Source of the DNA: Methylobacterium organophilum
GTDB lineage: Bacteria; Pseudomonadota; Alphaproteobacteria; Rhizobiales; Beijerinckiaceae
Length of the DNA: 64,000 bases
Assembly (NCBI RefSeq): GCF_022179465.1
Contig: NZ_BPQV01000002.1
Span: 248,001 to 312,000, forward strand
Direction of reading: 5' to 3'
In this document: piece after piece, positions 16,787 through 25,220 of the stretch
Layout of the letters: each line of letters opens with the position of its first letter
Position numbering within the stretch: position 1 is the stretch's first letter
Translations under genes and position numbers: made by a program
Notes under the pieces: generated by a model
Told to the model about the DNA's origin: nothing
Databases searched by the model: none
What the model saw: the letters and a program-made list of their open reading frames with translations, nothing else

Positions 16787-16803
16787 TTCGAATGTGATTC
16801 GAA
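16787..16803. promoter_or_regulatory. Operator-like palindrome TTCGAAT-GTG-ATTCGAA
   Basis: A perfect 7-bp inverted repeat with a 3-base centre, 77 bases upstream of the sciP start and 40 bases past the flgD stop. AT-rich symmetry in a GC-rich genome is unusual and suggests a dimeric repressor/activator site. It could also form a small RNA hairpin. Confidence 0.4.
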
Positions 16804-16842
16804 ATTTTCCCGCGGCTGTGGACAACCGCGACCGCAACCGTC

Positions 16843-17508
16843 TCACGACGCGCTCCCCAGCGTCTTCACCTTGCTGACGCCGACCTTCTGATTGCCGATC
16901 ACCAGCACCGGTTCGCTGCCGCTCAGGTCGATTCCGTCGACGGTGCCCGTGACCGAGGTATCGACGGTGACCTTGCTGCCCGTGGCATCCGTCGCATCGA
17001 CCGTGATCGAGTAGGTGCCATCGTCGGCCACCAGGCCCGTCGTCGAGGTGCCGTCCCAGGTGAAGCTGTTCTTGCCGCTCGCCAGCGTCGTCGTCTTGGT
17101 GGCGACGGTGTTGCCGTCCTTGTCGGTGATGGTGACGACCGCCTTGGTCGCGGCACGGTCCGCGGTGAGCGTCCAGGTCGCGGTGCCATCCGAGAGCTGG
17201 GACTGGGTCCCGTCCGCCGTCACGGTCTTGCCGAGGAAGCCCGGGGCCGAGCCGGAGGCGGCGGCCTTGGCACTCGTCAGGATCGAGCCGAGCTGGTCGT
17301 TGGTCTTGAGCTGCTGCTCGACGCCGGCGAACTGGACGAGCTGCTGCGTGAACTGGTTGGTGTCCATCGGGTCGAGGGGGTTCTGGTTCTTCAGCTGCGT
17401 GGTGAGCAGCGTCAGGAACTGCGTGAAGTTGCCCGCGATGGTGGCCGCATCCTTCGAGGCACTCGACGAGGTGGAGGCCGAACTCGAGATGTTGGAGATG
17501 CTGGTCAT
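16843..17508 (-). CDS. flgD: Flagellar hook-capping protein FlgD
   Basis: 221 residues. A Ser-rich N-terminus leads into FTQFLTLLTTQLKNQNPLDPMDTNQFTQQLVQFAGVEQQLK, the FlgD scaffold signature. A FLGD Ig/Tudor-like C-terminal domain (GKTVTADGTQSQLSDGTATWTL..., NSFTWDGTSTTG..DDGTYSI) is rich in Thr/Asp, as is usual for an extracellular cap. FlgD caps the growing hook and is exported by the flagellar type III system. It directly follows fliK (12-base gap), so fliK-flgD form one minus-strand transcript separate from fliF. Confidence 0.95.
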   Translation of the reverse strand: MTSISNISSSASTSSSASKDAATIAGNFTQFLTLLTTQLKNQNPLDPMDTNQFTQQLVQFAGVEQQLKTNDQLGSILTSAKAAASGSAPGFLGKTVTADGTQSQLSDGTATWTLTADRAATKAVVTITDKDGNTVATKTTTLASGKNSFTWDGTSTTGLVADDGTYSITVDATDATGSKVTVDTSVTGTVDGIDLSGSEPVLVIGNQKVGVSKVKTLGSAS

Positions 17509-17520
17509 GGGGGCGCCTGC

Positions 17521-18993
17521 CTAGATTCGGATATCGATGCCCGAGAGGCCGCGCAGGCTGCGCAGCATGGCCTTCTCGACGGGAGCGGATTCGGGCTCGT
17601 TGGATGCGATCGACCCACGGGACGGACGGGATGCGGAGCCGTTGCCGTTGTTGCCGCCTTCGCCCGCGCCGCGGCCGGACGGGTCGCGCAAGGACAGGTC
17701 GAGGGCGGTGCTGCCGGGATCGAAACCGGCCTGGGTCAGGGCCTGCTGGAGACTGTCGGCATCGCGCCGGAGCAGGGCCAGGGTCTCCGGCCGGTCGACG
17801 ACGAGCTTGGCGCTCACCGCGCCGCCGTCCCCGTCGATGTCGAGGGTCACGTCGATGCGGCCGAGATCGAGCGGGTCGAGTCGGATCTCGAATTGGCTGG
17901 AGCCCTTGAGGGAGCGCAGCCCGATCGTCATGGGCACGGCGGCGATGGGGGCCTGGATCACCTGCGCAGTCGGCGCGGGAGCCTGCGGCGGGGCGGCAGC
18001 GGCTGCCGCCGTCTTGTCCGGGGTCGGAGAGCCCGACGGGGGGGCGCCCTGCAGGGTGCCCGCTTCCGGCGCGGGCGCGGCGGGCGTGCCGGCCTCGGCC
18101 AGGGCCACCGCGAAGGAGCCCGTCCCGTCGAGTGAGACGGCGGCCTCCGCAGAGCCGCGATGCGACGGCGCGGCCTCCGAACCGGCGATGGAAGAACTGG
18201 TCCTGGAGGCGGCACCCGCGGCCTCCCCTTCCGAGGCGGCCTCCGTCTTTGCGGATGCCGCCGCGCCGGGCGCCAGGGCAGCGGCCGCCACGGCAACGGG
18301 GAGCACGGGCACGGGAGACGTCGCGACGGTTGCCTCCGGTGAGACGGGCGGCACGGCCACGGCGTCTCCCGAGGCGCTCTCGCCGCCCTGTTTCGTCTCC
18401 TCGACCGAGGCGGCTGCCTCGGTGGCCGCGGCTTCCGCCGGGGGCTCGAGAGCGGACGAGAGCGAAGGATCGGCTGCGGCCGGCGCCTCCGTGTCGCCCT
18501 TCACTGCCTTGGCGTCCGTCCGGGCCTTGGCTCCCCCACGCTCCGGGACGGCCTTTGCGGGCCGAGGCGAGGATTCGGCCCTGGCTGTGCCCGTCGACGA
18601 CGGCGCATCGCTGCCAAGGGCAGACGACCGGTTCGTGGACCGATCCCCAGAGGCGTCCTGGGCTTCTTCGGTCCCCGCGCTCGCGCCGGCGGAGCCGAGT
18701 TTCTCGTTCGCGCGCGTCTTGAGATCGGCCTCCGTTCTCTGCTTCTGCGTGAGCGCATCGTGCCGGGCTGGCAGCGCAGCCTTGCCGGATGCCCGCACCG
18801 AGGTGCCGGTGGCGGAGCCGGCCGACTGGGCGGCCCTGTCGGGAGAAGACCTCTCATCGGAATCGGGCGGAAGGGCGAAAGTGTCCGTGCGCGTCGTCTT
18901 GCGCGTGACGGTCTCGTGAGACGACCGCACGGTCCCGCTATGGGCCGTCGAGCCCGTGCTCCCTGCTCTCACCGTGTATCCCGCATGCGCCAT
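17521..18993 (-). CDS. fliK: Flagellar hook-length control protein FliK
   Basis: 490 residues. About 340 N-terminal residues are Ala/Ser/Pro-rich low-complexity sequence with charged patches, the variable ruler part. The C-terminal Flg_hook domain is clear: LRSLKGSSQFEIRLDPLDLGRIDVTLDIDG, then LVVDRPETLALLRRDADSLQQALTQAGFD and LDLSLRD. This domain measures hook length by switching FlhB export specificity. It is encoded just before flgD, in the usual order. The exact start is uncertain because the N-terminus is unconserved; the ATG at 18993 (MAHAGYTV) is the first good one after the intergenic region. Confidence 0.86.
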   Translation of the reverse strand: MAHAGYTVRAGSTGSTAHSGTVRSSHETVTRKTTRTDTFALPPDSDERSSPDRAAQSAGSATGTSVRASGKAALPARHDALTQKQRTEADLKTRANEKLGSAGASAGTEEAQDASGDRSTNRSSALGSDAPSSTGTARAESSPRPAKAVPERGGAKARTDAKAVKGDTEAPAAADPSLSSALEPPAEAAATEAAASVEETKQGGESASGDAVAVPPVSPEATVATSPVPVLPVAVAAAALAPGAAASAKTEAASEGEAAGAASRTSSSIAGSEAAPSHRGSAEAAVSLDGTGSFAVALAEAGTPAAPAPEAGTLQGAPPSGSPTPDKTAAAAAAPPQAPAPTAQVIQAPIAAVPMTIGLRSLKGSSQFEIRLDPLDLGRIDVTLDIDGDGGAVSAKLVVDRPETLALLRRDADSLQQALTQAGFDPGSTALDLSLRDPSGRGAGEGGNNGNGSASRPSRGSIASNEPESAPVEKAMLRSLRGLSGIDIRI

Positions 18994-19350
18994 GGCGAAG
19001 CTCCTGCCTCAGCCACGGAGCAATGCGCGAGCCAGATCGATGCCCGCGCAAGCCGTTGGAAAGTCTAAGAGATTTCTGGACGCTCAGAGAGGTGGAGGCC
19101 GGCCCCGAGCCGTTCCTGCCGCCCGGACGGCAGAAATTGCCGAGGCGGATCGACCGCGACGCGTGTCATCGCGCAGTCACGCATCCGGCGCAGTCTCCGG
19201 AATGCAGATCGTCGCGTGCAAGTTCACGCACGTACGCACGTGTATTTTGTATGCGAATCTGCTAGAGCTTGGTCAGCCCGTTCCCCGAGACCACGGGCCC
19301 CCTTATCAGCGCGTCCGTTTAGGGCGCGCTTTTTTCTTTCCCGGATGCCG
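18994..19350. other. 357-bp gap with orphan plus-strand transcription end
   Basis: No protein gene is evident between fliK (minus) and cbbY (minus). The right half holds a strong rho-independent terminator reading on the plus strand although neither neighbour is on that strand. A segment with repeated CACGTACGCACGTG-type sequence (19223-19243) leads into TATTTTGTATG, which could be promoter material. This points to a short plus-strand RNA, roughly 19240-19335, but no known RNA family is recognised. The left part should contain the fliK promoter. Confidence 0.4.
19308..19339 (+). terminator. Strong rho-independent terminator without an upstream gene
   Basis: Stem AGCGCGTCC (19308-19316) / GGGCGCGCT (19322-19330), nine pairs including one G-U, 5-base loop, followed by TTTTTTCTTTC. 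Orientation is plus. On the minus strand no T-run follows, so it does not serve cbbY. Confidence 0.7.
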
Positions 19351-20112
19351 TCACGCCGCTCGGCCGAAGCGCGCTTCGTGCCAATCGCGCAGGGCCGGGA
19401 CCGTGACGCGGCCCTCGGGCCATTCGAGGCCGGCGATGTGGCGGTGGGGATGCCCGGGCTCGCCGAGATCCGAGACCGCCGAGAAGGCGCCGTCCAGGCG
19501 GTGGCTCTCGGTATAGAGGCTGCGGGTCGCCACCACGGGCAAACCCGCATCGAGGGCCGAGCGGATGCCGGCGGCGGAATCCTCGAAGGCGATGGCCTCG
19601 GAGGGCGTGATGCCGAGGCGGCGGACGGCGATCTCGAAGATGTCGGGCGCGGGCTTCTTGTGCTCGGCCTCGTCGCCGGCCGCGATCACGTCGAAGGCGC
19701 GTTCGCCCTCCGGAAAGTTGATGCGCAGGAGCAGATCGATATTCGGCCGGCTCGTGGTGGTGGCGACGGCGAGCGCTAGCCCGGCGCCGCGCGCCTCGCG
19801 CACCAGCCGCGCCACCCCCGGACGCAGGCCGAGATGGCCGCTCTCGATCAGTTCGCCGTAGATCCGCGTCTTGAGCCCGTGGATCTCGGGCATGCGCGCG
19901 CGCAGCGCGGGCGCGTCCTCGGCATGGTCGCGGGCGATGTAGTGGAGCAGACGCTCCTTGCCGCCCATCACCTTGAGAAGCTCGGCATAGTCCTGCGGCG
20001 ACCAGTTCCAGGGCAGGCCGAGGGCGCCGAAGGCCCGGTTGAAGGCCTGCCGGTGAAGGTCCTCGGTCTCAGCGAGCGTGCCGTCGACGTCGAAGATCAG
20101 CGCCTTCAGCAT
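19351..20112 (-). CDS. cbbY: HAD-superfamily phosphatase, CbbY-like
   Basis: 253 residues of the HAD subfamily IA. Motif I is [11 protein letters not shown] (nucleophile and acid Asp), motif II Thr lies in [10 protein letters not shown], the motif III Lys in [11 protein letters not shown], and motif IV is [10 protein letters not shown] helical cap (about 15-85) includes [23 protein letters not shown], the CbbY-specific substrate loop. CbbY removes the RuBisCO inhibitor xylulose-1,5-bisphosphate in carbon-fixing bacteria. Here it is encoded 3' of rpe, overlapping it by 7 bases, in an fbp-prk-rpe-cbbY order typical of cbb operons. Since no RuBisCO gene is seen, its true substrate here may be another sugar bisphosphate. 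Confidence 0.87.
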   Translation of the reverse strand: MLKALIFDVDGTLAETEDLHRQAFNRAFGALGLPWNWSPQDYAELLKVMGGKERLLHYIARDHAEDAPALRARMPEIHGLKTRIYGELIESGHLGLRPGVARLVREARGAGLALAVATTTSRPNIDLLLRINFPEGERAFDVIAAGDEAEHKKPAPDIFEIAVRRLGITPSEAIAFEDSAAGIRSALDAGLPVVATRSLYTESHRLDGAFSAVSDLGEPGHPHRHIAGLEWPEGRVTVPALRDWHEARFGRAA

Positions 20113-20780
20113 CGCAGGCCGGTCTCCGCATCCGCGCGCTCGCGGATCGCCTCGATGTTGCGGGCGTAACGCGCCTCGCCCTGGCCGAACACGGCCGAGC
20201 CCGCCACGAACACGTTGGCTCCGACCTTCGCCGCCGCCGCCACGGTCTCGGGGGTGATGCCGCCATCGACTTCGATGTCGATGCCGCGTCCGGCCGTCAT
20301 CGCCTTCACCCGCGCCACGGTCTCAAGCGTCGAGGGAAGGAAGCTCTGCCCGCCGAAGCCCGGATTGACCGTCATGCACACGACGAGATCGACCATGTCG
20401 AGGAGCGGCTCGACGGCGCTCGCGGGCGTGCCGGGATTGAGTGCGATGCCGGCCCGCTTGCCCAGCGACCGGATCGTCTGCAGCGAGCGATGGATGTGAG
20501 GCCCGGCCTCGACATGCACGCTGATCGTGTCCGCCCCCGCCTCGGCGAAGGCGGCGAGATAGGGATCGGCCGGCGCGATCATGAGATGGACGTCGAAAGG
20601 CTTGTCCGTGTGCGGGCGCAGGGCCTTCACCACGGCGGGGCCGAAGGTGATGTTGGGCACGAAATGCCCGTCCATCACGTCGAGATGGATCCAGTCGGCC
20701 CCGGCCTCGGCCACGAGGCGCACCTCTTCCCCGAGCCGGGAGAAATCGGCCGACAGGATGGAGGGGGCGATGATCGTCAT
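20106..20780 (-). CDS. rpe: Ribulose-phosphate 3-epimerase
   Basis: 224 residues, interconverting ribulose-5-phosphate and xylulose-5-phosphate. The TIM-barrel signatures are intact: APSILSADF with the first metal region, [38 protein letters not shown], and [12 protein letters not shown]. The ATG at 20780 is preceded by GGAAG and begins with the conserved MTIIAPS; longer upstream frames lack family sequence. It is the third gene of the fbp-prk-rpe-cbbY cluster and would supply ribulose-5-phosphate to phosphoribulokinase. Confidence 0.95.
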   Translation of the reverse strand: MTIIAPSILSADFSRLGEEVRLVAEAGADWIHLDVMDGHFVPNITFGPAVVKALRPHTDKPFDVHLMIAPADPYLAAFAEAGADTISVHVEAGPHIHRSLQTIRSLGKRAGIALNPGTPASAVEPLLDMVDLVVCMTVNPGFGGQSFLPSTLETVARVKAMTAGRGIDIEVDGGITPETVAAAAKVGANVFVAGSAVFGQGEARYARNIEAIRERADAETGLRC

Positions 20781-20807
20781 GTCGTCTTCCTTCGGACGGA
20801 CCGGCGA

Positions 20808-20826
20808 GGGCCGGGCCGCCCGGCCC
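20808..20826. repeat. GC hairpin between prk and rpe
   Basis: Perfect 8-bp arms GGGCCGGG (20808-20815) / CCCGGCCC (20819-20826) with a 3-base loop in the 128-base prk-rpe spacer. No T-run; it may lower read-through or protect the prk mRNA end. Confidence 0.4.
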
Positions 20827-20908
20827 ATTACCCGAACGGCGCGTCCGGGGTTAGCGCGTTCTCGCAACGCAATGTAGAGGCCCCATGCCCGGGCGACAGG
20901 GCAGCGCG

Positions 20909-21769
20909 TCAGGCCAGCCGCCGCTTGCGCTCCACCAGCTGCATGATGATCGGCGTCAGGATCAGCTGCATGGCGAGGTCGAGCTTGCCCCCGGGAATCA
21001 CGATGGAATTCGCCCGGGACATGAACGAGCCCTGGATCATCGAGATCAGGTACGAGAAGTCGATGCCGCGGGGATCCTTGAAGCGGATCACCACCATCGA
21101 CTCGTCCGCGGTTGGGATCCAGCGGGCGATGAAGGGGTTCGAGGTGTCGACGGTGGGCACCCGCTGGAAGTTGATGTCCGTCCAGGAGAATTGCGGGCAG
21201 ACCGTCTGCACGTAGTCGGGCATCCGGCGCAGGATCACGTCGGTCACGGCCTCGGTGGAATAGCCGCGGGTCGAGCGGTCGCGGTGCAGCTTCTGGATCC
21301 ACTCCAGATTGATCACCGGCACCACACCGATCTTCAGGTCGGGATAGCGGGCGAGGTCGACGGCGTTGTCGACGACGCAGCCATGCAGGCCCTCGTAGAA
21401 CAGGAGGTCCGAGCCCGGCTGGAACGCCTCCCAGGGGGTGAACTGCCCCACGGGCACGCCGTAGCGGGCGGCATCCGCCTCGTCATGGGCGTAGGCCCGG
21501 GTGCGGCCGGTCCCGGTCTCGCTGTAGCTGCGGAAGACCTGCTCCAGCTCGGGCAGCAGGTTGGCCTTGGGCGAGAAATGGCTGAGCGTCGGCTCCTTGG
21601 CCATCATCGCCCGCATGGTGTCGCGGTCGAAGGCGTGGAAGCCGTCGCCCTCGATATAGACCGCGCTCACATCCTCCCGGCGGAAGATCTGCTCGAAGGT
21701 GTTGCGCACGGAGGTCGTGCCGGCTCCCGAGGAGCCGGTGACCGAGATGATGGGATGACGCGCCGACAT
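20909..21769 (-). CDS. prk: Phosphoribulokinase
   Basis: 286 residues, octameric-type bacterial PRK that phosphorylates ribulose-5-phosphate to ribulose-1,5-bisphosphate with ATP. P-loop GSSGAGTTS sits at residues 12-20. Other conserved stretches: [12 protein letters not shown] with the catalytic acidic residue, [33 protein letters not shown] (Walker B), [28 protein letters not shown]. Length is standard. Located between fbp and rpe. In Methylobacterium extorquens, established work shows Prk is required for methylotrophy because ribulose bisphosphate is a regulatory signal for a LysR-type regulator; that role fits this context without RuBisCO. Confidence 0.95.
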   Translation of the reverse strand: MSARHPIISVTGSSGAGTTSVRNTFEQIFRREDVSAVYIEGDGFHAFDRDTMRAMMAKEPTLSHFSPKANLLPELEQVFRSYSETGTGRTRAYAHDEADAARYGVPVGQFTPWEAFQPGSDLLFYEGLHGCVVDNAVDLARYPDLKIGVVPVINLEWIQKLHRDRSTRGYSTEAVTDVILRRMPDYVQTVCPQFSWTDINFQRVPTVDTSNPFIARWIPTADESMVVIRFKDPRGIDFSYLISMIQGSFMSRANSIVIPGGKLDLAMQLILTPIIMQLVERKRRLA

Positions 21770-21812
21770 CGCTGCTTGACGAACCTGGAACCCTGCGGGC
21801 GCGGCCTGACGC

Positions 21813-22862
21813 TCAGCTGCGCATCAGCCCGCGCTGGCCGAAGAGCGGCGAGCGCCCAGCCGCGGGCTGGCGCCCCTCATAGTACTTGGCGACGCATTCG
21901 ACCTCGTCGACCGAGCCGAAGACCAGCGGCGAGCGCTCGTGGATCTTCGTGGCCACGATGTCGAGGATGCGGGACTGCCCGTCGGTTGCCGCCGCCCCGG
22001 CCTGCTCCATCAGGAAGGCGATCGGCGCGGTCTCGTAGAGCAGGCGCAGGCGGCCCTGGGCGTAGCCCTTCCGGTTGTCGCCCGGATAGAGGAATACGCC
22101 GCCGCGGATCAGCACGCGCTGGGCGTCAGCCACCAGGGCGGCGGTCCAGCGCATGTTGAAGTCGCGGTCGCGGGGGCCTTCGCTGCCGCGCAGGCAATCC
22201 TCGATGAAGGCGCGGATCGGCGTGTCCCAGTGCCGGCCGTTGGAGGAATTGATCGCATATTCGTTGGCGCTCGGCACCACCGTGATGGCGTCGTGGGTGA
22301 GGCGGAACGTCTTGGTCGAGCGGTCGAGGGTGAAGATCCGGGTGCCGTTGCCCAGCGTCAGCACGAAGGTCGTGGCCGGGCCGTAGACCACGAAGCCCGC
22401 GCCGGTCTGGGTGGTGCCGGGCGTCTTGAATGAGGCGTTCGGATCGCTCGGATCCGACACGACGGGGCGGATGCCGAAGATGGTGCCGACCACCATGCCG
22501 ACCGCGATGTTCGACGAGCCGTCGAGGGGGTCGATCGCCACGGCGAGCGGCGCGCCCGGGTTGAGGACCATCACGTCCTCGGCCTCCTCGGAGGCGACCT
22601 CCGCCACAGGCGCCGCCTGCAGGGCCTGCGTGAAGCGCTTGTGGGCGATCACGTCGAGGGCCTTCTGCACGTCGCCGTCGCTGTTCTGCTCGCCCTGGGC
22701 GCCGAGATCGCCGGCGAGATAGCCGCGGCCCACCACCTCGCTCACGTCGATGGCGGCTTCGGCAATCGCCGCGACGGTCGCGGCGGTGTCGGCGAGGCGT
22801 GCATCCCGCGCGACCTCCGCGGACAGGTGGTCGGCGAGAGAGGATCCGATCGGCTGCGTCAT
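21813..22862 (-). CDS. fbp: Class I fructose-1,6-bisphosphatase
   Basis: 349 residues from the chosen ATG (22862). FBPase class I hallmarks: AIDPLDGSSNIAVGMVVGTIFGI (metal site), GFVVYGPATTFVLTL, and a substrate-binding region RWTAALVADAQRVLIRGGVFLYPGDNR. The start could be further upstream (22952), but the added 30 residues (MGGSGGARS...) are low-complexity and the region is better read as the divergent promoter with cbbR. AGGAAAC lies about 12 bases before the ATG. First gene of the minus-strand sugar-phosphate cluster; 43 bases separate it from prk. Confidence 0.93.
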   Translation of the reverse strand: MTQPIGSSLADHLSAEVARDARLADTAATVAAIAEAAIDVSEVVGRGYLAGDLGAQGEQNSDGDVQKALDVIAHKRFTQALQAAPVAEVASEEAEDVMVLNPGAPLAVAIDPLDGSSNIAVGMVVGTIFGIRPVVSDPSDPNASFKTPGTTQTGAGFVVYGPATTFVLTLGNGTRIFTLDRSTKTFRLTHDAITVVPSANEYAINSSNGRHWDTPIRAFIEDCLRGSEGPRDRDFNMRWTAALVADAQRVLIRGGVFLYPGDNRKGYAQGRLRLLYETAPIAFLMEQAGAAATDGQSRILDIVATKIHERSPLVFGSVDEVECVAKYYEGRQPAAGRSPLFGQRGLMRS

Positions 22863-23037
22863 CGTGGTGGCCGTTTCCTTCCCAGGCGCTCGTGAATCGG
22901 TTACGGCCACGCTCCGCGCGCCTCCGCTCCCGCCCATGTTATCCTGCGCCATAACCTGAGCACCAGCCGGCGCAAGCGGGTGGTGGAACGAATTCTAAAA
23001 AACTTGTGGTGCCGTGCAAAAAAACTAAAAGCAGGGC
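22863..23037. promoter_or_regulatory. Divergent fbp/cbbR promoter region
   Basis: 175 bases between divergent starts. The part next to cbbR (22988-23035) is A/T-rich, with TTCTAAAAAACTTG and CAAAAAAACTAAAA, an unusual composition here and where a LysR regulator would be expected to bind (TNA-N7-TNA-like spacings are present but not unique). Control of fbp-prk-rpe by the adjacent regulator is inferred from arrangement. Confidence 0.5.
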
Positions 23038-23976
23038 ATGCGGAACTTGTCCCTGAAGCAGCTCCAGGCGGTCGCGGCCGTCGCCCGGCTCGGCACCATG
23101 ACCCGGGCCGCCCAGGAGCTCAACGTCACCTCGGCCGCCCTCTACGCCCGCATCCGCCAGCTCGAGGAGGAGGCGGGGCTGCTGCTGTTCGACCGGACGC
23201 CCACGGGGCTGAAGCCGACCGATGCGGGCCGGGAGATGCTCTGGGCGATCAACAGCATCAACACGGTGCTCGAGACCTGCACGGACCGGCTGCGCACCCT
23301 CAAGGGTGGCGGCGGCGGCCGCGTGGCCATGGGCGTCGTCTCCACCGCCAAGTACTTCGCCCCGGCGATGATCGCGGGCTTCATGGAGCATCACCCGCAG
23401 GTCGAGGTCAGCCTCACGGTCGGCAACCGCACCGGGACGGTCGACGCCCTGCGCAACTACGAGATCGATTTCGCGATCATGGGGCGCCCCCCGCGGGACT
23501 TCGCCATCGAGGCGGAGATGTTCGGGCCGCATCCCCTCGTGCTGATCGCCTCGCCGGAGCATCCCCTGGCGGGCAAACGCGGCCTCGACCGCGGAGACAT
23601 CGCCAATGAATCCTTCCTCGTGCGCGAGGAGGGCTCGGGCACGCGCTCGGTCTTCGAAGAATTCATGAACGGCGTGATGATCCGGCGGGCCAAGCTCGGG
23701 ATCGACGCCGGCTCCAACGAGACCCTGAAGCAGGCGGTGATGGCCGGGCTCGGCATCGCCCTGCTTTCCGCCCACACCGTCGCCTCCGAGGTCGCCGCCG
23801 GCCGCCTTGTCCTGCTCGACGTGCAGGGCCTGCCTGTCCGGCGCGACTGGTACATCGTGCGCCGCTCCGACAAGGTGCTCGGGCCGGCGGCGGATGCGTT
23901 CTGGGACTACCTCGTGAAGGAGGGCGCCCGCTTCCTGCCCGATCTCGATATGGCGATGGCAGAGGCTGCACGATGA
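23038..23976 (+). CDS. cbbR: LysR-family regulator, CbbR-type
   Basis: 312 residues. The winged HTH (1-60) has LKQLQAVAAVARLGTMTRAAQELNVTSAALYARIRQLEEEAGLLLFDR, then the hinge and a periplasmic-binding-like effector domain (90-300) with GNRTGTVDALRNYEIDFAIMGRPP and VMAGLGIALLSAHTVASEV. The pattern of the effector domain matches CbbR regulators of Calvin-cycle operons. It is divergent from fbp-prk, the classical cbbR position. Its stop overlaps the start of a ferredoxin reductase (ATGA). The name is by position and similarity; effector (for example ribulose bisphosphate or NADPH) not determined. Confidence 0.85.
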   Translation: MRNLSLKQLQAVAAVARLGTMTRAAQELNVTSAALYARIRQLEEEAGLLLFDRTPTGLKPTDAGREMLWAINSINTVLETCTDRLRTLKGGGGGRVAMGVVSTAKYFAPAMIAGFMEHHPQVEVSLTVGNRTGTVDALRNYEIDFAIMGRPPRDFAIEAEMFGPHPLVLIASPEHPLAGKRGLDRGDIANESFLVREEGSGTRSVFEEFMNGVMIRRAKLGIDAGSNETLKQAVMAGLGIALLSAHTVASEVAAGRLVLLDVQGLPVRRDWYIVRRSDKVLGPAADAFWDYLVKEGARFLPDLDMAMAEAAR

Positions 23977-25211
23977 GCACAGTGGGGATCGTCGTCGTCG
24001 GCGCCGGCCAGGCCGGCTTCCAGGCGGCCGCCTCCCTGCGCGAGGCGGGTTTCAAGGATCCGATCACGCTGATCGGCGAGGAGACGGCGCTGCCTTACCA
24101 GCGGCCGCCCCTGTCCAAGGCCTATCTCGCCGGCAAGACGGATGCGCAGGGGCTGCTGCTGCGCCCGGCGACCTTCCTGGCCGAGCACGCGATCGGCCAT
24201 CGCGCCGGCGCGCGCGCGGTGGCGATCGAGCGCGAGGCCCGGCGCCTGCGGCTCGCCGACGGCGAGAGCGTGGCCTACGACCACCTGATCCTGGCCACCG
24301 GCGCCCGCAACCGTCCCTTGCCCGTCCCCGGTGCGGATCTCGCGGGCGTCCACCAGCTCCGCTCCCTCGACGAGGCGGACGCGCTGAAGGCGCCTCTCTC
24401 CGCGGCAAAAGAGGTCGTGGTGATCGGGGCCGGCTTCATCGGGCTCGAATTCGCCGCGGTCTGCGCTGGGCGTGGCCTCGCCGTCACCGTGATTGAGGCG
24501 GCGGAACGGGTGATGGCGCGGGCGGTCTCGCGGGAGACCTCTGAAGCCTTCCGCGCCGCCCACGAGGCGGCGGGCATCGCCTTCCGCTTCGAGGCCGGCG
24601 TCACGGCGATCGAAGGGGAGGGGGGGCGCGTGCGTGCCGTCCTCCTCAAGGACGGCACGCAGCTTCCCGCCGATATCGTCCTCGTCGGCATCGGCGTCCT
24701 GCCAAACCAGGAACTTGCCGCGGAAGCCGGGCTCGCCGTCCGCGACGGCATCGAAGTCGATGCCCTGCTCGCCACCGCCGACCCGGCGATCTCGGCGATC
24801 GGCGATTGCGTCCGCTTTCCCACGCGCTACGCCGCGGGTTTCCCGGAAGGCGACCGCGTGCGGATCGAATCCGTGCAGAACGCCGTCGATCAGGGCCGCT
24901 GCCTCGCCGCGCGGCTGACCGGGCGGCCTGCCGCCTACGACGCGGTGCCGTGGTTCTGGAGCGACCAGGGCCCGCAAAAGCTGCAGATTGTCGGTCTCGG
25001 TCTGCCGGGCGACAGCGCGGTGACGCGGGGCGCCGGTGCGTCCCTCTCCGTGTTCCGCTTCCGCGACGGTGGCCTGAGCGCCGTGGAATCGATCAACCGC
25101 CCCGCCGACCACATGGCCGCACGGCGCATCCTGAGCGCGCGCAAATCCCTGAGCCCGGAGCAGGCGGCCGATCCGGGCTTCGACCTCAAGGCGCTGGCGA
25201 TGGCGCCCTGA
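23973..25211 (+). CDS. Rhodocoxin/putidaredoxin reductase-like NAD(P)H:ferredoxin oxidoreductase
   Basis: 412 residues, FAD-dependent. FAD motif VVGAGQAGFQAA near residue 8, ATGARNR in the conserved ATG loop, NAD motif VVIGAGFIGLEFAA near 148, the second FAD site ISAIGDCVRFP near 270, and a C-terminal reductase domain with WSDQGPQKLQIVGL (the W..Q...K.Q..G of this family). Such enzymes pass electrons to [2Fe-2S] ferredoxins of P450s or ring-hydroxylating oxygenases. It is translationally coupled to the CbbR-type gene (4-base overlap), and no ferredoxin or P450 gene is beside it, so its partner is unknown. Confidence 0.86.
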   Translation: MSTVGIVVVGAGQAGFQAAASLREAGFKDPITLIGEETALPYQRPPLSKAYLAGKTDAQGLLLRPATFLAEHAIGHRAGARAVAIEREARRLRLADGESVAYDHLILATGARNRPLPVPGADLAGVHQLRSLDEADALKAPLSAAKEVVVIGAGFIGLEFAAVCAGRGLAVTVIEAAERVMARAVSRETSEAFRAAHEAAGIAFRFEAGVTAIEGEGGRVRAVLLKDGTQLPADIVLVGIGVLPNQELAAEAGLAVRDGIEVDALLATADPAISAIGDCVRFPTRYAAGFPEGDRVRIESVQNAVDQGRCLAARLTGRPAAYDAVPWFWSDQGPQKLQIVGLGLPGDSAVTRGAGASLSVFRFRDGGLSAVESINRPADHMAARRILSARKSLSPEQAADPGFDLKALAMAP

Positions 25212-25220
25212 ACGGGCGCC

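Noticed and set aside
17521-18993. Possible surface adhesin or repeat protein from the Ala/Ser/Pro-rich sequence
   Set aside because: The C-terminal Flg_hook domain and the position before flgD identify it as FliK.
20781-21302. Upstream in-frame extension of rpe
   Set aside because: The extra residues lie antisense to prk and precede the conserved MTIIAPS start, which has its own ribosome site.
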